DNA of 64,000 nt, taken from assembly GCF_000373485.1 (NCBI RefSeq), contig NZ_KB891585.1, positions 307,726 through 371,725 on the forward strand, written 5' to 3'. Source of the stretch: Dasania marina DSM 21967. GTDB lineage: Bacteria; Pseudomonadota; Gammaproteobacteria; Pseudomonadales; Dasaniaceae. The notes under the pieces are model-generated. The model had not been told where the DNA came from and did no database searches. It was given only the letters and a program-made list of their open reading frames with translations. Both the position numbers and the translations under genes were made by a program. Position 1 is the first letter of the stretch. Every line of letters starts with the position of its first letter. Positions 36,147 to 45,991 of the stretch are shown here, piece by piece.

Positions 36147-36971
36147 ATGCTAACCATAGAAGCCATTCCTGCTTTTGACGACAATTATATTTGGTGCGTA
36201 TACCACAGCGTATCCAAGCAAGCACTGGTAGTCGACCCCGGTGAGGCGCAGCCAGTGCTGGACTTTTTACAGCAGCGCCAACTTAACCTCAGCCACATAC
36301 TGATCACCCACCACCACTACGACCACGTCAATGGCCTAGCGCTGTTAAAAAGCCATTACCACGCCCAAGTATACGGCCCCCACAATCCTTTTATTAATGG
36401 CATAGATTATTATTTAAAGGCGGGTGATCGTATAGAGCTGCTAAACAGCTCATTTGAGATTTTAGAGGTACCTGGCCACACCCTAGATCATATTGCTTAT
36501 TTCAGCCCTGATCTCAACAGCTCTGACCTTAAAAGCACAGGCCTTAAGAACACAGGCCAGCCTAATCAACCGCGCGTTTTTTGTGGAGACACTCTATTCG
36601 CCGGCGGCTGCGGCCGCATCTTTGAAGGTAATCCGGCCATGTTGCAACAATCACTGGCACAATTGGCGCAACTACCCGCCGAGACACTGGTCTACTGCGC
36701 CCATGAATACACACTGGCCAATCTAGCCTTTGCACAAGCGCTAGAGCCGTCTAATAGCGCACTAGAGGTGCGTATAGTCGCCGATAGCAGCAAACGGCAA
36801 GCGGGCCAGCCCACCGTGCCCAGCAGCCTCGCCTTAGAGCTAGCCACTAATCCTTTTTTGCGCTGCCAAAGCCCTGAACTGATCCGCAGCGCAGAGCAGT
36901 ATAGCGGTCGCAGCGGCTTAAACCGCGGCGACACCTTTGCGGTTATCCGCGATTGGAAAAACCATTTTTAA
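36147..36971 (+). CDS. gloB: Hydroxyacylglutathione hydrolase (glyoxalase II)
   Basis: This zinc hydrolase splits S-D-lactoylglutathione into D-lactate and glutathione, the second step of methylglyoxal detoxification. The metallo-beta-lactamase motif THHHYDH is at residues 54-60, with further ligands in VPGHTLDH, FCGDTLF and YCAHEYT. The C-terminal FRCQSPEL-type region (here FLRCQSPEL) follows. It is longer than E. coli GloB (274 against 251), largely because of an insert LNSSDLKSTGLKNTG after YFSPD, encoded by a short tandem repeat. Divergent from the methyltransferase gene and 80 bp before mltD. Confidence 0.94.
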   Translation: MLTIEAIPAFDDNYIWCVYHSVSKQALVVDPGEAQPVLDFLQQRQLNLSHILITHHHYDHVNGLALLKSHYHAQVYGPHNPFINGIDYYLKAGDRIELLNSSFEILEVPGHTLDHIAYFSPDLNSSDLKSTGLKNTGQPNQPRVFCGDTLFAGGCGRIFEGNPAMLQQSLAQLAQLPAETLVYCAHEYTLANLAFAQALEPSNSALEVRIVADSSKRQAGQPTVPSSLALELATNPFLRCQSPELIRSAEQYSGRSGLNRGDTFAVIRDWKNHF

Positions 36972-37051
36972 GCAGCGGCGTTGACCTAGGCCCAGCCGCT
37001 ACTTACAATGAACCGCAATAGCGAAAACACAAAATAAGATATAAAATCAAT

Positions 37052-38704
37052 ATGTTAAAAGCATTACCTCAAATTATACTTAGCATCTGTATGCTCACTG
37101 GTTGCCAGATTAACGGTGATAAATTCACGCTAGCCAGCGAACCTGCGCTAATAGACTACCGTCAGCTGTCGCTACCGGAACAACAGCTATACACCCACTA
37201 TCACGCCCCCCACAGCTGTGAGCACAGCCTCAGCCAACCCGACAACGAACAGCCCTATTGGTTAGAACCCAGCACCGTCTGGCAACGTATACCCTTGGGT
37301 TATCAACTGCAGCAAGTAGATAGACCACGCCTACAAGCCGAGTTTAACTGGTATAAACGCCACCCCAGCTATATGAGCCGAGTGAGTGAGCGCGCCGAGC
37401 GCTACGCCCACTATATTATTGAGCAAGTGGAACAGCGCAATATGCCCAGCGAAATTGCCCTATTACCCATAGTAGAAAGCGCCTTCGATCCCTTTGCCTA
37501 CTCCCACGGCCGCGCCTCTGGTATGTGGCAGTTTATCCCCGGCACCGCCAAAATGTTTAATCTCAAAAGCAACTGGTGGTATGACGGCAGACGCGACACC
37601 TTAGACTCCACCCAAGCCGCGTTGGATTACTTACAATATCTAGCCGACCACTATGATGGCGATTGGCTGCTGGCCCTAGCCGCCTATAACTCTGGCCAAG
37701 GCACCGTCAACAAAGCTATTAGAAAGAACCGTAAAAAAGGTAAGGCCACCGATTTTTGGGCACTAGATTTACCACAAGAAACCCGCAGCTACGTGCCTAA
37801 ACTACTGGCGCTGGCCAAGCTTATCGAGCAGCCCAAGCGCTACGGCCTCAACTTATATCCGGTAGCCAACCAGCCTTATTTTGAGGTGGTCGATATAGGC
37901 TCGCAAATCGATCTGGCACAGGCGGCAGAAATGGCCGAGGTGGACATAGAAGAGATTTATAAACTCAACCCCGCCTTTAACCGCTGGGCTACTGACCCCG
38001 AGGGGCCACATCGATTATTGGTGCCCCACAATAACGCCAGCCAGTTTAGCGAAAAAGTCAGCCTGCTCAGCAAAACCCAGCGCTTACATTGGCAGCGTTA
38101 TACGGTAAAAAACGGTGACTCTCTACTACTGTTAGCCAAGCGCTTTAACACCGGCGTGGAAACCATACGCCAAACCAACAACATCAAAGGCAATATGATA
38201 CGCAGCGGCCAGAAACTCATGATCCCCATGGCCTCACAGCAAAGCCAGCACTACGCCTATAGCGCCAAGCAAAGAAGTGAAAAAATCAAAAGCCGTCGTA
38301 GCGGTGGCACCGGCACGGTACAGGTATTTCATCAAGTACAAGAAGGTGAAAGCCTGTGGACCATTGCCCGTAAACACGGCGTGAGTAGTAAGCAGATTGC
38401 GCACTGGAATGGTTTTGCCCCTAAGGATTTGATACGCCCTGGGCAAAAGCTCAGCCTGTGGGTAAAAGCTAAACCCGCGGCGGAAAAAGTTGCCAGCCTA
38501 GCCTTGGCGAAAGCACAACAGCGCGATGCAGTAATGAAGAAACTAGGCTATACCGTACGCAGCGGTGACTCACTGGCTGGCATAGCCGACAAATTCAAAG
38601 TGAATCTGCAAGATATTATTAGCTGGAATAGCGTCAACCCTAAGAAATATCTACAACCTGGCCAGCGCCTCACCTTGTATATAGACGTAATGAACCGCTA
38701 CTAA
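37052..38704 (+). CDS. mltD: Membrane-bound lytic murein transglycosylase D
   Basis: This is an outer-membrane lipoprotein (550 aa) that cuts the glycan strands of peptidoglycan. The lipobox LTGC places the lipidated Cys at 18. The SLT domain (about 110-260) has the catalytic Glu142 in PIVESAFDPFAYS and the following GMWQFIPGTA and YNSGQGTV motifs. Three LysM domains follow (about 350-395, 430-472 and 502-545), each with the GDSL/GESL opening. P. aeruginosa and E. coli MltD carry two or more LysM repeats, so three is within range. The stop overlaps the convergent HDOD gene by 4 bp. Confidence 0.94.
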   Translation: MLKALPQIILSICMLTGCQINGDKFTLASEPALIDYRQLSLPEQQLYTHYHAPHSCEHSLSQPDNEQPYWLEPSTVWQRIPLGYQLQQVDRPRLQAEFNWYKRHPSYMSRVSERAERYAHYIIEQVEQRNMPSEIALLPIVESAFDPFAYSHGRASGMWQFIPGTAKMFNLKSNWWYDGRRDTLDSTQAALDYLQYLADHYDGDWLLALAAYNSGQGTVNKAIRKNRKKGKATDFWALDLPQETRSYVPKLLALAKLIEQPKRYGLNLYPVANQPYFEVVDIGSQIDLAQAAEMAEVDIEEIYKLNPAFNRWATDPEGPHRLLVPHNNASQFSEKVSLLSKTQRLHWQRYTVKNGDSLLLLAKRFNTGVETIRQTNNIKGNMIRSGQKLMIPMASQQSQHYAYSAKQRSEKIKSRRSGGTGTVQVFHQVQEGESLWTIARKHGVSSKQIAHWNGFAPKDLIRPGQKLSLWVKAKPAAEKVASLALAKAQQRDAVMKKLGYTVRSGDSLAGIADKFKVNLQDIISWNSVNPKKYLQPGQRLTLYIDVMNRY

Positions 38705-40182
38705 CGCTTAGACTGTGCCGCCAACATAGCCAGGGAGCTATTTGCCTGCTGCACAAAGTGGCAATAACTATCGAATTGTTCTTGGGTAATATCGGCCCCC
38801 TTCATGCCCCGGTCAGCCACCAGTAAGCCTATGGTGCGCTTACCGGTATAGATAGCTGCAATCACGCAGTTATCTACATCAATAAGATTTTGCATACGCT
38901 TGTTAATCAAGTGCTCTAAGCCGCAACTGCTTTTACGCTTCATCCATGCTGTAACTTGTTTATGCAGGCAGTAGGCAAATAAATTATCTTGCTGCGCCTT
39001 TACTGGCATTTTTAATTCATCGCGCCACGGCTCTGTTTTTGCGCCCAGTACATACTTGGCTGTCATCACAGTAACTTGCGGATCGATTAAGCACAGTGCT
39101 ACGCGCTCAAACCCCACCCCTTTCTGTATGCCTTCGGTCAGCATCTTAAATAAGGTATTTATATCAATATTATGCTCTATCATATTGCCCATTTCGCGCA
39201 ATATCTCTAGCTGTAACTTGGCATCGGCATTGACTGAATCATTTGCTGCACTGATGGCCGTTGCTGCAGGGGTAGCTTCGGCTTCCTTGGCTGGCTCAGT
39301 CTCTGCGCCATCCGCTTTAGGAATGTAACGAGTAATAGACTCGGCACCAAAGGTATGCGCCACCGTGGTGGCACGCTCGGCCCCGGCCATAATATGAGCG
39401 CGCATATCCTGCAAACTAGCCCCGGTAAACATCGAGGCGTCCACCAAAACATCAGTAAACTCGGGGGAATCCCAACCTTTTTCGGCAGCAGCGCTGATCT
39501 TTTCGCCTAACAACACCGCTTGTGTGCGCAGGCTAGGTTTGTGGCCAGGGCTTAACACTTCTTTTAAGTCCTCGCCTAAATTCCACTTATCGGCCAGTGC
39601 TACACCTACTTCCTTAAGTGTGGTACCCAAGACTTTTTGCTCTAAACGTGGGCTGGAAAAATCACCGGTGCTATCCAGCGCGCTGTGCAAGAGCTTGGCG
39701 TGCTCACCTTTCATACTCCAAAAAGCCATATCGCCGACATGCAATAACAAGGCGGTGATAAACACTTCTTCATCAGCTTGGTTATCTATTTGCTTCATCA
39801 GGTTTTCGGCCTGTACTGCGGTGTGAAAACCACGGGCCATCCACTGCATCATGCGCTCTTTGTCTTTATTTTTTAACAAAGAATCTACCAACATAATTGA
39901 TAGAGAGATGGCCTTAATACCCTTAAAACCCAGCTGCACCACCGCTCTGCTAATGGTATTAACTTTATTACTGCCACGGGTATTGGTCACACTATTGGCT
40001 AGGCGCAGCACTTTGGTGGTGAGCGCCGAGTCACGCATAATCAGTTCAGATAACTGCTCGGCCGAGGACTCGGTACATTGCGTAACAGCATTGATTTCCT
40101 GCATCACGCCGGATAATACTGGCAGCTGGACATCGCTTAACTGCTGAATCCAATACGCTGTATCTTTACTCTCCACACTCAC
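38701..40182 (-). CDS. HDOD-domain protein with C-terminal GAF-like region
   Basis: The protein (493 aa) has an HDOD domain (about 10-220: QLPVLSGVMQEINAVTQ, MRDSALTTKVLRLANS, ISRAVVQLGFKGIKAI). A variable linker rich in Ala, Glu and Thr (about 290-320) and a GAF-like domain (about 335-490, with VGFERVALCLID and RTIGLLVADRGMKG) follow. HDOD proteins are signalling scaffolds in motility, biofilm and c-di-GMP circuits, without known catalytic activity. It interrupts the mltD-yejA order and is read against both neighbours. Confidence 0.85.
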   Translation of the reverse strand: MSVESKDTAYWIQQLSDVQLPVLSGVMQEINAVTQCTESSAEQLSELIMRDSALTTKVLRLANSVTNTRGSNKVNTISRAVVQLGFKGIKAISLSIMLVDSLLKNKDKERMMQWMARGFHTAVQAENLMKQIDNQADEEVFITALLLHVGDMAFWSMKGEHAKLLHSALDSTGDFSSPRLEQKVLGTTLKEVGVALADKWNLGEDLKEVLSPGHKPSLRTQAVLLGEKISAAAEKGWDSPEFTDVLVDASMFTGASLQDMRAHIMAGAERATTVAHTFGAESITRYIPKADGAETEPAKEAEATPAATAISAANDSVNADAKLQLEILREMGNMIEHNIDINTLFKMLTEGIQKGVGFERVALCLIDPQVTVMTAKYVLGAKTEPWRDELKMPVKAQQDNLFAYCLHKQVTAWMKRKSSCGLEHLINKRMQNLIDVDNCVIAAIYTGKRTIGLLVADRGMKGADITQEQFDSYCHFVQQANSSLAMLAAQSKR

Positions 40183-40392
40183 CCCTAATACTAAAATTTT
40201 GGTTTATTGTTGTTATCGTTTAAATAACCCAGCATTATAGCCTGAAGTCTTCCATCGCTGGTAACTTCTTGATAACTTTGTTTTATTGTCAAAACATTAA
40301 TATATAACTAGCAGGCAATCTTACGACTCACCCTAGATTGCAATGTTAAAACACCTTACATCGCCCACCTTATCAAGCAGCCAGTGCCATCC

Positions 40393-42279
40393 ATGAGCCT
40401 ATACATCCACCGATTTACCGATAAACTGGCCATTCCAGCTGTAGCTATGCCTCTTATTGTAGTACTGCTTAGCCTACTAAGTGGCCAATTTAGTCATGCT
40501 GGCCAGCATGACAGTAAAAGCGAACAAAACATCATCAAAAGCCATGCTATAGCCATGCACGGCAGCGCCAAATACCCAGCAAGCTTCAGCCACTTTGATT
40601 ACACGTCACCTCATTCAGCCAAAGGCGGACAACTACGCCTAGGCCTGCAAGGCAGCTTTGACAGCCTCAATCCGTTTATTGCCAAGGGTAATAGCGCAGC
40701 GCATTTAGGTTTAATCTACGATAGCCTAACAGTAAGCAGTATGGACGAACCCTTCACCCGTTATGGATTGCTGGCTGAAAGCATGGAATACCCAGCTGAC
40801 CGCTCCTGGATTATTTTCAATTTACAGCCAAAGGCAAAGTTTCACGATGGCGTCGCCATCACCGCCGATGACGTAGTGTTTACCTTTAATACCCTCATGG
40901 AAAAAGGTAACCCCTTCTACCAAAGCCTCTACGCTGATGTGGAATCGGTAGAGGCACTTAATAACAAGCGCGTGCGCTTTAGCTTTAAAAACACCGTTAA
41001 CCACGAGCTAGCACTTATTGTTGGTGAGCTAGCCATACTCCCTAAACATTATTGGCAGGATAAAGATTTTGCCAGTAGTAGCTTAGAGATGCCCTTGGGC
41101 AGCGGCCCCTATAGCCTCGACAATATTAACCCCGGCAGAAGCCTCAGCTATAAGCGGGTTAAGGATTATTGGGCTAAGGATATAGCCGTTAACATAGGCC
41201 TCTACAACTTTGATCGCATAGTCATAGACTACTACAAAGATGCCAATGTTCTGCTAGAAGGCTTAAAAGCCAAACAGTATGATTTCCGTTTAGAAAACTC
41301 CTCCAAGCAATGGGCCACCGGCTATGCCAGCGATGCACTAGCCAATGGCGAGCTAATACAAGAAGAAATAGCCCACCAACTCCCTAGAGGTATGCAGGGT
41401 TTTTTAATGAACCTACGCCGGCCGCTGTTTCAAGATATGCGCGTTAGGCAGGCACTAAACCTCGCCTTTAATTTTGAGTGGAGCAATAGTAATCTGTTTT
41501 ACAACGCCTACACGCGCAGCGAAAGTTATTTTGCCAATTCAGAGCTAGCAGCCACTGGCCTACCTTCGCCACAGGAACTGGCCATACTAGAACCTTATCG
41601 CTCGCAATTGCCTAACAGTGTATTTACTCATCCCTATCAAGCGCCGGTATCCAGCGGTAATAAATACAACCGCGCCAATTTAATCAAAGCAACCCAGTTA
41701 CTGAAACAAGCGGGCTGGCGCATTGTTGATAATCAATTGGTGGACAGTAATAACCAACCCTTTGAATTTGAAATCACTCTAGTGCAACCCAGCTTTGAGC
41801 GCATTGTTAACCCCTATATTCAGTCTTTAAAAAAGTTGGGCATCAAAGCTCATATACAGCACAGTGAAGTGTCCCAGTACATCAACCGCTTGCGCGATGC
41901 TGATTACGATATGATAGTCAGCGGCTTTGGCCAGTCACTATCGCCGGGCAATGAACAAAAAGAATATTGGCACTCCAGCACTGCCGACACGCCTGCTAGC
42001 CGCAATTTAATGGGGGTTAAAAATCCGGTTATAGATCATCTCGTTGAGTTAGTGATTAGCGCGCCCGATAGGGAAAGCTTAGTCACCCGCACCCGCGCTT
42101 TAGACAGGGTATTGCTGCACCATCACTATCTTATTCCGCAATTTTATATTGCCAGTCACCGCATAGCTTATTGGGATAAATTCAACAAGCCCGCCACCAG
42201 CGCGAAATATGATTATGATTATCAATACAGCCTAATAACTTGGTGGCTAAAACCCGAATACCGTAAGAGTGAACGTTAA
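40393..42279 (+). CDS. yejA: Oligopeptide ABC transporter substrate-binding protein YejA
   Basis: This periplasmic binding protein of SBP family 5 is about 628 aa. A signal peptide is seen (hydrophobic IPAVAMPLIVVLLSLLSG ending before HAG), followed by HAIAMHGSAKYPASFSHFDY, GSFDSLNPFI and YDSLTVSSMDEPFTRYGLLA, which mark the YejA subgroup. The ATG at 40393 is preferred over the in-frame GTG at 40384. It is the first gene of yejABEF; its last A is the first base of the yejB ATG. The orthologous Pseudomonas system takes up peptidyl nucleoside antibiotics and microcin C-type compounds. Confidence 0.93.
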   Translation: MSLYIHRFTDKLAIPAVAMPLIVVLLSLLSGQFSHAGQHDSKSEQNIIKSHAIAMHGSAKYPASFSHFDYTSPHSAKGGQLRLGLQGSFDSLNPFIAKGNSAAHLGLIYDSLTVSSMDEPFTRYGLLAESMEYPADRSWIIFNLQPKAKFHDGVAITADDVVFTFNTLMEKGNPFYQSLYADVESVEALNNKRVRFSFKNTVNHELALIVGELAILPKHYWQDKDFASSSLEMPLGSGPYSLDNINPGRSLSYKRVKDYWAKDIAVNIGLYNFDRIVIDYYKDANVLLEGLKAKQYDFRLENSSKQWATGYASDALANGELIQEEIAHQLPRGMQGFLMNLRRPLFQDMRVRQALNLAFNFEWSNSNLFYNAYTRSESYFANSELAATGLPSPQELAILEPYRSQLPNSVFTHPYQAPVSSGNKYNRANLIKATQLLKQAGWRIVDNQLVDSNNQPFEFEITLVQPSFERIVNPYIQSLKKLGIKAHIQHSEVSQYINRLRDADYDMIVSGFGQSLSPGNEQKEYWHSSTADTPASRNLMGVKNPVIDHLVELVISAPDRESLVTRTRALDRVLLHHHYLIPQFYIASHRIAYWDKFNKPATSAKYDYDYQYSLITWWLKPEYRKSER

Positions 42280-43340
42280 TGCTTAATTATTTATTAAAAC
42301 GTTTGCTGCTTATTATCCCTACCCTATTAGGCATTATGCTATTGAATTTTGTCATTATTCAATCGGCGCCCGGTGGCCCGGTAGAGCAAATGATCGCCAA
42401 GTTACAAGGTATAGGCGACTCTGCTACCGCTAGGGTTAGCGGCTCCAGCCAAGGTGAAACCTCTAACACTAGCAGCCATGGCCTATCACCAGAAACTTTG
42501 GCAAAAATTGAACAAATGTACGGCTTTGACCAACCCGCCCACCGTCGCTTTATTGATATGGTCATCGCCTATAGCCAACTTGATTTTGGCGATAGTTTCT
42601 ATAGAAACAGCTCGGTTATAGACTTAATCAAAGAAAAACTGCCCGTCTCTATTTCCTTAGGGCTGTGGAGCACCTTACTAGTGTATTTAATCTCCATACC
42701 CTTGGGCATAAAAAAAGCCATAAACCACAACAGCCGTTTTGATATTATTAGCAGCGCGGTAATTACCGTTAGCTATGCCATCCCCGGTTTTTTATTGGCT
42801 ATATTTTTGATTGTTATTTTTGCCGGCGGCAGCTTTTTAGATTGGTTTCCGCTGCGCGGCCTGCACTCCAATGATTATCAACAATTAAGCCTGTGGGGTC
42901 AGATCAAAGATTATTTTTGGCACTTGGCGCTGCCGCTTACTGCTTACACCATAGGCGGTTTTGCCACCCTCACCATGCTAACTAAAAACTCTTTTTTAGA
43001 TGAAATTAATAAGCAATATGTTGTCACTGCCAGAGCCAAGGGTTTAACCGAACAAAAAATTTTATACGGCCACGTATTTCGCAATGGCATGCTGATTATT
43101 ATTGCAGGCTTCCCCGCGGCTTTTCTCAGTATGTTTTTTACCGGCTCCATGTTGATAGAGGTTATTTTCTCTTTAGATGGCTTAGGCCTACTGGGTTATG
43201 AGTCGGTGATTAACCGCGACTATCCCGTCATATTCGCCACCCTGTTTATTTTTAGCCTGCTGGGTTTGCTATTGAAGCTGCTTAGCGATTTCACCTATAT
43301 GTGGGTAGACCCACGTATCACCTTTAACGCGCAACAGTAA
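42279..43340 (+). CDS. yejB: Peptide ABC transporter permease YejB
   Basis: This permease (353 aa) has a first helix LLIIPTLLGIMLLNFVIIQ and the periplasmic loop RNSSVIDLIKEKLPVSISLG. The EAA loop is seen as VTARAKGLTEQKILYGHVFRNG, and the C-terminal helices follow. The insert containing GSSQGETSNTSSHG is in the periplasmic region where YejB proteins vary. It overlaps yejA by one base and is followed by yejE after 12 bp. Confidence 0.93.
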   Translation: MLNYLLKRLLLIIPTLLGIMLLNFVIIQSAPGGPVEQMIAKLQGIGDSATARVSGSSQGETSNTSSHGLSPETLAKIEQMYGFDQPAHRRFIDMVIAYSQLDFGDSFYRNSSVIDLIKEKLPVSISLGLWSTLLVYLISIPLGIKKAINHNSRFDIISSAVITVSYAIPGFLLAIFLIVIFAGGSFLDWFPLRGLHSNDYQQLSLWGQIKDYFWHLALPLTAYTIGGFATLTMLTKNSFLDEINKQYVVTARAKGLTEQKILYGHVFRNGMLIIIAGFPAAFLSMFFTGSMLIEVIFSLDGLGLLGYESVINRDYPVIFATLFIFSLLGLLLKLLSDFTYMWVDPRITFNAQQ

Positions 43341-43352
43341 TAGGGTTTATAC

Positions 43353-44387
43353 GTGACTGTTCTTTCAAACTTAAGCCCTATCAACCAACGTCGCTGGGCC
43401 ATTTTTCGTGCGCACCGCAGGGGCTTTTATAGCTTAATACTGTTTAGCCTATTATTTGTGCTTAGCCTGTTTGCCGAGCTTATTGCCAATGACAAACCGT
43501 TTATTATCAGCCACAAAGGCGAGCTGTATGCCCCGGCCATTTTTACCTATCCCGAAACCACTTTTGGTGGTTTTTTTGAAACAGAAGCGGATTACTCCGA
43601 CCCTTATGTTATTAACTTACTAGAAAACAACGGCTGGGTGATATGGCCTTTAATCCCTTATAGCTACGACACTCACATCGATCAACTCGCCAGCCCTGCT
43701 CCCTCCGCCCCCGATGGCAATAATTGGCTAGGCACTGACGATCAAGCTAGGGATGTTTTAGCGCGGGTGATCTACGGCTTTAGAATATCGGTGATTTTCG
43801 CCCTCAGTTTAAGCATAGGTAGTTCCATCATAGGCATAACTGTAGGTGCGGTGCAGGGATATTTTGGAGGCAAGATAGATTTACTGGGGCAACGATTTAT
43901 AGAAATATGGTCGGGGCTGCCGGCACTGTTTATCTTAATTATTTTGGCCAGCATGATTACCCCCAGTATTTGGTGGCTATTGGGCATTATGCTGTTATTT
44001 AGCTGGACCCAATTAGTCGACGTAGTACGGGCAGAATTTTTGCGCGGCCGCAACCTAGACTATGTTAAAGCGGCCAAGGCCATGGGCGTAAATAATAAAA
44101 CCATTATGCTACGGCATATATTACCCAACGCTATGGTTGCCACCCTAACCTACATGCCGTTTATTATTACCGCTGCCATCACTACCTTAACTTCCTTAGA
44201 CTTTTTAGGCTTTGGTTTACCACCAGGCTCGGCCTCTTTAGGTGAACTAGTAGCGCAGGCAAAAGCGAATTTACATGCCCCTTGGTTAGGCCTCAGTGCG
44301 TTTATCGTGTTATCCACCATGTTAAGCTTATTAGTATTTATAGGCGAAGCCGTACGTGACGCCCTAGACCCAAGGTTAATCAGCTAA
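43353..44387 (+). CDS. yejE: Peptide ABC transporter permease YejE
   Basis: This permease (344 aa) starts with GTG. After the cytoplasmic segment INQRRWAIFRAHRRGFYSL comes a first membrane helix, then a large periplasmic loop with WLGTDDQARDVLARVIYGFRISV, typical of the DppC/YejE class. The EAA motif is seen as YVKAAKAMGVNNKTIMLRHILPNA. It overlaps yejF by one base. Confidence 0.93.
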   Translation: MTVLSNLSPINQRRWAIFRAHRRGFYSLILFSLLFVLSLFAELIANDKPFIISHKGELYAPAIFTYPETTFGGFFETEADYSDPYVINLLENNGWVIWPLIPYSYDTHIDQLASPAPSAPDGNNWLGTDDQARDVLARVIYGFRISVIFALSLSIGSSIIGITVGAVQGYFGGKIDLLGQRFIEIWSGLPALFILIILASMITPSIWWLLGIMLLFSWTQLVDVVRAEFLRGRNLDYVKAAKAMGVNNKTIMLRHILPNAMVATLTYMPFIITAAITTLTSLDFLGFGLPPGSASLGELVAQAKANLHAPWLGLSAFIVLSTMLSLLVFIGEAVRDALDPRLIS

Positions 44388-45991
44388 TGGATACTATGAC
44401 TGCTACAGCGCTACTTAGCATTGATGACTTATCAATCACTTTTAACAACAATGCCAATTACACGGTTAACAATGTCAGCCTTGCTATAAACGCGGGTGAA
44501 ACAGTGGCGTTAGTGGGCGAAAGTGGATCCGGTAAATCCATTACCGCACATGCCATTATGCGCTTGCTACCCTACCCCTTAGCTAGCCACCCTAGCGGTA
44601 AGATTTTTTTTGAAGGCGTTGACGTTTTAAGTTTGCCAGAAAATAAATTACGGACACTGCGCGGCAACGACGTTGCCATGATTTTTCAAGAGCCCTTAAG
44701 TGCGTTAAACCCTTTACAAACCGTAGGCAAGCAAATTGGCGAAGTCATCAGCCTGCATCAGGCGATTAGCAACGGCCAACTGCAAGAGCAAATAATTAAG
44801 CTACTTAACAGCGTTAAAATAAAAGACCCACTTAGCAAAATAAATAGCTACCCTCATGAGTTATCCGGCGGCCAGCGCCAGCGTGTGATGATAGCCATGG
44901 CTATAGCCAACAAACCCAAATTATTAATTGCCGATGAACCCACCACCGCCTTAGATGTTACCGTACAAAGTGAAATTTTAGACTTGCTGTTAGATTTACA
45001 AAAAACCATGAATATGGCTATCTTATTGATTAGCCATGATTTACGGGTGGTTAAAAAAATGGCCTCGCGTTGCTACGTTATGCAACAGGGTAAAATCGTT
45101 GAGCACCAAGCCACTGCTACATTACTCAGCCATCCCCAGCATCCACACACGCAAGAGTTATTGCAAGCACAACCCGACGCCAATCCCGTCCCCATAGCTA
45201 GCCAGCAACCGTTACCCATACTTAGCAGCAAGCAATTAGCGGTTAATTATCCACTGGCTAAGCCTTGGTTTTTTAGCAAGCAACAATATTTCACCGCATT
45301 ACAGCCGTTGGATATACAGCTATACCCCGGCCAAACCTTAGGCATAGTAGGTGAAAGCGGCTCAGGTAAAAGCACCTTGGCTATGGCCTTATTAAAACTG
45401 CAAAAAGCCAGTGGTAGCATTTATTACCAAGGGCAAAATATACTGCCGCTTTCTGAATCGATCTTTAGACCGCTACGGCAAGATATCCAAGTAGTGTTTC
45501 AAGATCCGTTCAGCAGCCTTAGCCCACGCCTAGCCATTAGCGAGATTATCAGCGAAGGCTTACGCGTTTTTCATAAGCTAACGCCGCCGCAATGTGAACA
45601 GCGGGTCATAGAAGTACTAGACGAAGTTAAACTAGACCCAGAGTTACGCCACCGCTACCCGCACGAATGTTCAGGGGGGCAACGCCAGCGCATAGCCATA
45701 GCCAGAGCCATCATTCTAAAACCTAAAATCATTATTTTAGATGAGCCCACCTCGGCGCTGGACCGCTCGGTACAGGTACAAGTATTGGATTTGCTAAAAG
45801 ACTTACAGCGCCGCCACCAGCTAAGCTATGTCTTTATCAGCCATGATTTGCAGGTGGTGCGTTCTATCAGCCATCAGTTAATCGTGATGAAAGAAGGCGC
45901 TGTTGTCGAAGCTGGCGACAGTGGCGAAGTCTTTACTAAACCGCAACATCCCTACACCCAACAATTATTACAGGCCGGGCTAGATCATTGA
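44387..45991 (+). CDS. yejF: Peptide ABC transporter ATP-binding protein YejF (two ABC domains)
   Basis: The protein (534 aa) fuses two ABC ATPase domains. The first has Walker A GESGSGKS, signature LSGGQRQRV, Walker B LLIADEP and the H-loop SHD. The second repeats GESGSGKS, CSGGQRQRI, IIILDEP and SHD. Each is followed by the oligopeptide-type C-terminal segment HPYTQQLL. This double architecture is normal for YejF. An alternative ATG 9 bp inside is possible. Its stop codon overlaps the TTG start of rlmG. Confidence 0.95.
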   Translation: MDTMTATALLSIDDLSITFNNNANYTVNNVSLAINAGETVALVGESGSGKSITAHAIMRLLPYPLASHPSGKIFFEGVDVLSLPENKLRTLRGNDVAMIFQEPLSALNPLQTVGKQIGEVISLHQAISNGQLQEQIIKLLNSVKIKDPLSKINSYPHELSGGQRQRVMIAMAIANKPKLLIADEPTTALDVTVQSEILDLLLDLQKTMNMAILLISHDLRVVKKMASRCYVMQQGKIVEHQATATLLSHPQHPHTQELLQAQPDANPVPIASQQPLPILSSKQLAVNYPLAKPWFFSKQQYFTALQPLDIQLYPGQTLGIVGESGSGKSTLAMALLKLQKASGSIYYQGQNILPLSESIFRPLRQDIQVVFQDPFSSLSPRLAISEIISEGLRVFHKLTPPQCEQRVIEVLDEVKLDPELRHRYPHECSGGQRQRIAIARAIILKPKIIILDEPTSALDRSVQVQVLDLLKDLQRRHQLSYVFISHDLQVVRSISHQLIVMKEGAVVEAGDSGEVFTKPQHPYTQQLLQAGLDH

